From Martelella lutilitoris (GTDB taxonomy: Bacteria; Pseudomonadota; Alphaproteobacteria; Rhizobiales; Rhizobiaceae), in assembly GCF_016598595.1 (NCBI RefSeq), contig NZ_CP066786.1, positions 4,147,501-4,211,500 on the forward strand: a stretch of DNA of 64,000 nt, written 5' to 3'. Positions 62,939 through 64,000 of the stretch are shown piece after piece (within the stretch, counting starts at the first letter, position 1; each line of letters opens with the position of its first letter). Below the pieces are notes generated by a model. That model was not told the DNA's origin. It ran no database searches and saw only the letters and a program-made list of their open reading frames with translations. A program made the translations under genes and the position numbers.

Positions 62939-64000
62939 ATGGCCCATACAGTCGAAAAGATTGGCGGGACATCCATGTCCCGCATCAATGAACTGCGCGA
63001 CACGCTGATCATCGGCGACCGCAAGAAGGACGAGCTTTACGGCCGAATCTTCGTTGTCTCCGCCTTTGGCGGCATCACCAACCTGCTCCTGGAGCACAAG
63101 AAGACCGGTGAAAACGGCGTCTACGCCGCTTTCGTCAACAACCAGAGCCATCATGGCTGGCATGACGCGCTCGATCGCGTCGCCGACGCCATGAAGGAAG
63201 CGCATTTCAAGGTGCTCGACAATCCGGCCGATATCGAGCGCGCCGATGCCTTCGTGCAGGAGCGCATTCTGGGCGCCCGCAACTGCCTGATCGATCTGCA
63301 GCGCCTTTGCTCCTACGGCCACTTCCGCCTGTCGGAGCATATGAGCCAGATCCGCGAACTGCTGTCGGGCCTCGGCGAGGCGCATTCGGCCTTCGCCACG
63401 ACGCTGCTGTTGAAGCGCGCCGGCGTGAATGCCCGTTTCGTCGACCTTTCCGGCTGGCATGACGAGGGTGATCTGTCACTTGATGACCGCATCCGCCAGG
63501 GAATCGACGGTATCGACCTCAAAAGCGAGATGCCGATCGTCACCGGCTATGCGCAGTGCATCGAAGGGCTGATGAGCGAGTTCGACCGCGGCTATTCCGA
63601 AGTGACCTTTTCGCGCCTTGCCGCCCTTTCCGGCGCCAGCGAGGCGATCATTCACAAGGAATTCCACCTGTCCTCCGCCGATCCGGCGCTTGTGGGCGCC
63701 GATGCCGTGCGCAAGCTCGGCCGCACCAATTACGATGTGGCCGACCAGCTTTCCAATCTCGGCATGGAGGCGATCCATCCGAAGGCGGCGAAGACGCTGC
63801 GCCGGGCTGCCGTGCCGCTGCGCGTCACCAACGCCTTCGAGCCGAAGGATCCGGGCACGCTGATCGACGACCAGCCGGCCGACAAGCCCGGCGTCGAGAT
63901 CGTCACGGGCCTGGAGCTTTACGCGCTGGAACTGTTCGAGCAGGACATGGTCGGCGTGAAGGGCTATGATGCGGCGATCCTCGAGGTGCTGACTCGTCAC
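62939..64000 (+). CDS. ask: ectoine-specific aspartate kinase (partial, runs off right edge)
   Basis: At least 354 residues of an aspartokinase of the Ask_Ect type. It opens MAHTVEKIGGTSMSRINEL with the KxGGTS nucleotide motif, and FVVSAFGGITNLLLEHK and SGASEAIIHKEFHLSSADPA are family blocks. The terminal ACT domains continue beyond the window. Start taken at ATG 62939, as Ask_Ect proteins usually begin HTVEKIGG; an ATG at 62927 adds four residues and overlaps ectC. It supplies aspartyl phosphate specifically for ectoine, escaping normal feedback control. Confidence 0.93.
   Translation, partial: MAHTVEKIGGTSMSRINELRDTLIIGDRKKDELYGRIFVVSAFGGITNLLLEHKKTGENGVYAAFVNNQSHHGWHDALDRVADAMKEAHFKVLDNPADIERADAFVQERILGARNCLIDLQRLCSYGHFRLSEHMSQIRELLSGLGEAHSAFATTLLLKRAGVNARFVDLSGWHDEGDLSLDDRIRQGIDGIDLKSEMPIVTGYAQCIEGLMSEFDRGYSEVTFSRLAALSGASEAIIHKEFHLSSADPALVGADAVRKLGRTNYDVADQLSNLGMEAIHPKAAKTLRRAAVPLRVTNAFEPKDPGTLIDDQPADKPGVEIVTGLELYALELFEQDMVGVKGYDAAILEVLTRH

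Noticed and set aside
60616..63024. 802-codon open frame opposite ectABC
   Set aside because: Shadow of three well-defined ectoine genes.

Overview
The window looks like chromosome from a GC-rich alphaproteobacterium of the Rhizobiales, probably Rhizobiaceae or a near marine/halotolerant relative. I base this on the rhizobial rRNA-operon leader at the left edge, the secA / parvulin / argJ / GNAT / mutT / methyltransferase / comF / grxC / nitrilase / DUF1178 order, an alphaproteobacterial porin, a homospermidine synthase, and an ectABC-ask locus. A genus such as Martelella or Hoeflea is only a guess. No insertion sequence, prophage or CRISPR array was seen.

Layout. 1-345: promoter and leader of a leftward rRNA operon whose 16S gene lies outside the window. 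0.6-21 kb: housekeeping block with cell-wall enzymes (M23 peptidase, DUF882 protein), oligopeptidase F, aminodeoxychorismate synthase, homospermidine synthase, SecA, a parvulin, ArgJ, MutT, ComF, GrxC, a nitrilase-family amidase and tRNA-Ala(CGC). 21.6-23.7 kb: a porin followed by a beheaded, frameshifted POT-family transporter pseudogene. 24-35.7 kb: sugar module with a GH3 glucosidase and TetR regulator, a leftward operon (two Gfo/Idh/MocA dehydrogenases, FadR-type GntR regulator, VOC protein) and a divergent sugar ABC transporter; operator-like TGGTNNNACCA sites sit on both promoters. 35.8-44.3 kb: leftward phenylacetate operon (3-oxoadipyl-CoA thiolase, paaABCDE, an extra diiron-like paralogue, paaZ, paaY); a PaaX repressor gene lies 14 kb away. 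44.7-49.4 kb: five-gene FecCD-type ABC operon ending in two unusual accessory proteins. 49.5-58.7 kb: the most intriguing region. It has an LTA-synthase-like sulfatase, an LPG-synthase-type membrane protein and a CDP-alcohol phosphatidyltransferase. It also has a set of riboflavin/pterin enzyme paralogues: a RibBA-like protein with a degenerate RibB half, a BchC-like dehydrogenase, a PTPS-like protein lacking key active-site residues, a glycosyltransferase, a methyltransferase, a RibD-C reductase and a cytochrome b561. 59-64 kb: PaaX, then a MarR (EctR-like) regulator and ectA-ectB-ectC-ask for ectoine synthesis, running off the right edge.

How the parts work together. The sugar module imports and oxidises an unidentified saccharide under GntR control. 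The paa operon takes phenylacetyl-CoA through epoxidation, ring opening and thiolysis; the ligase, isomerase and beta-oxidation enzymes (paaK, paaG, paaF, paaH) are not in the window. The ectoine operon makes a compatible solute under probable MarR control. The 52-58.7 kb cluster is proposed as an uncharacterised pathway that makes a modified, glycosylated and methylated flavin- or pterin-type molecule.
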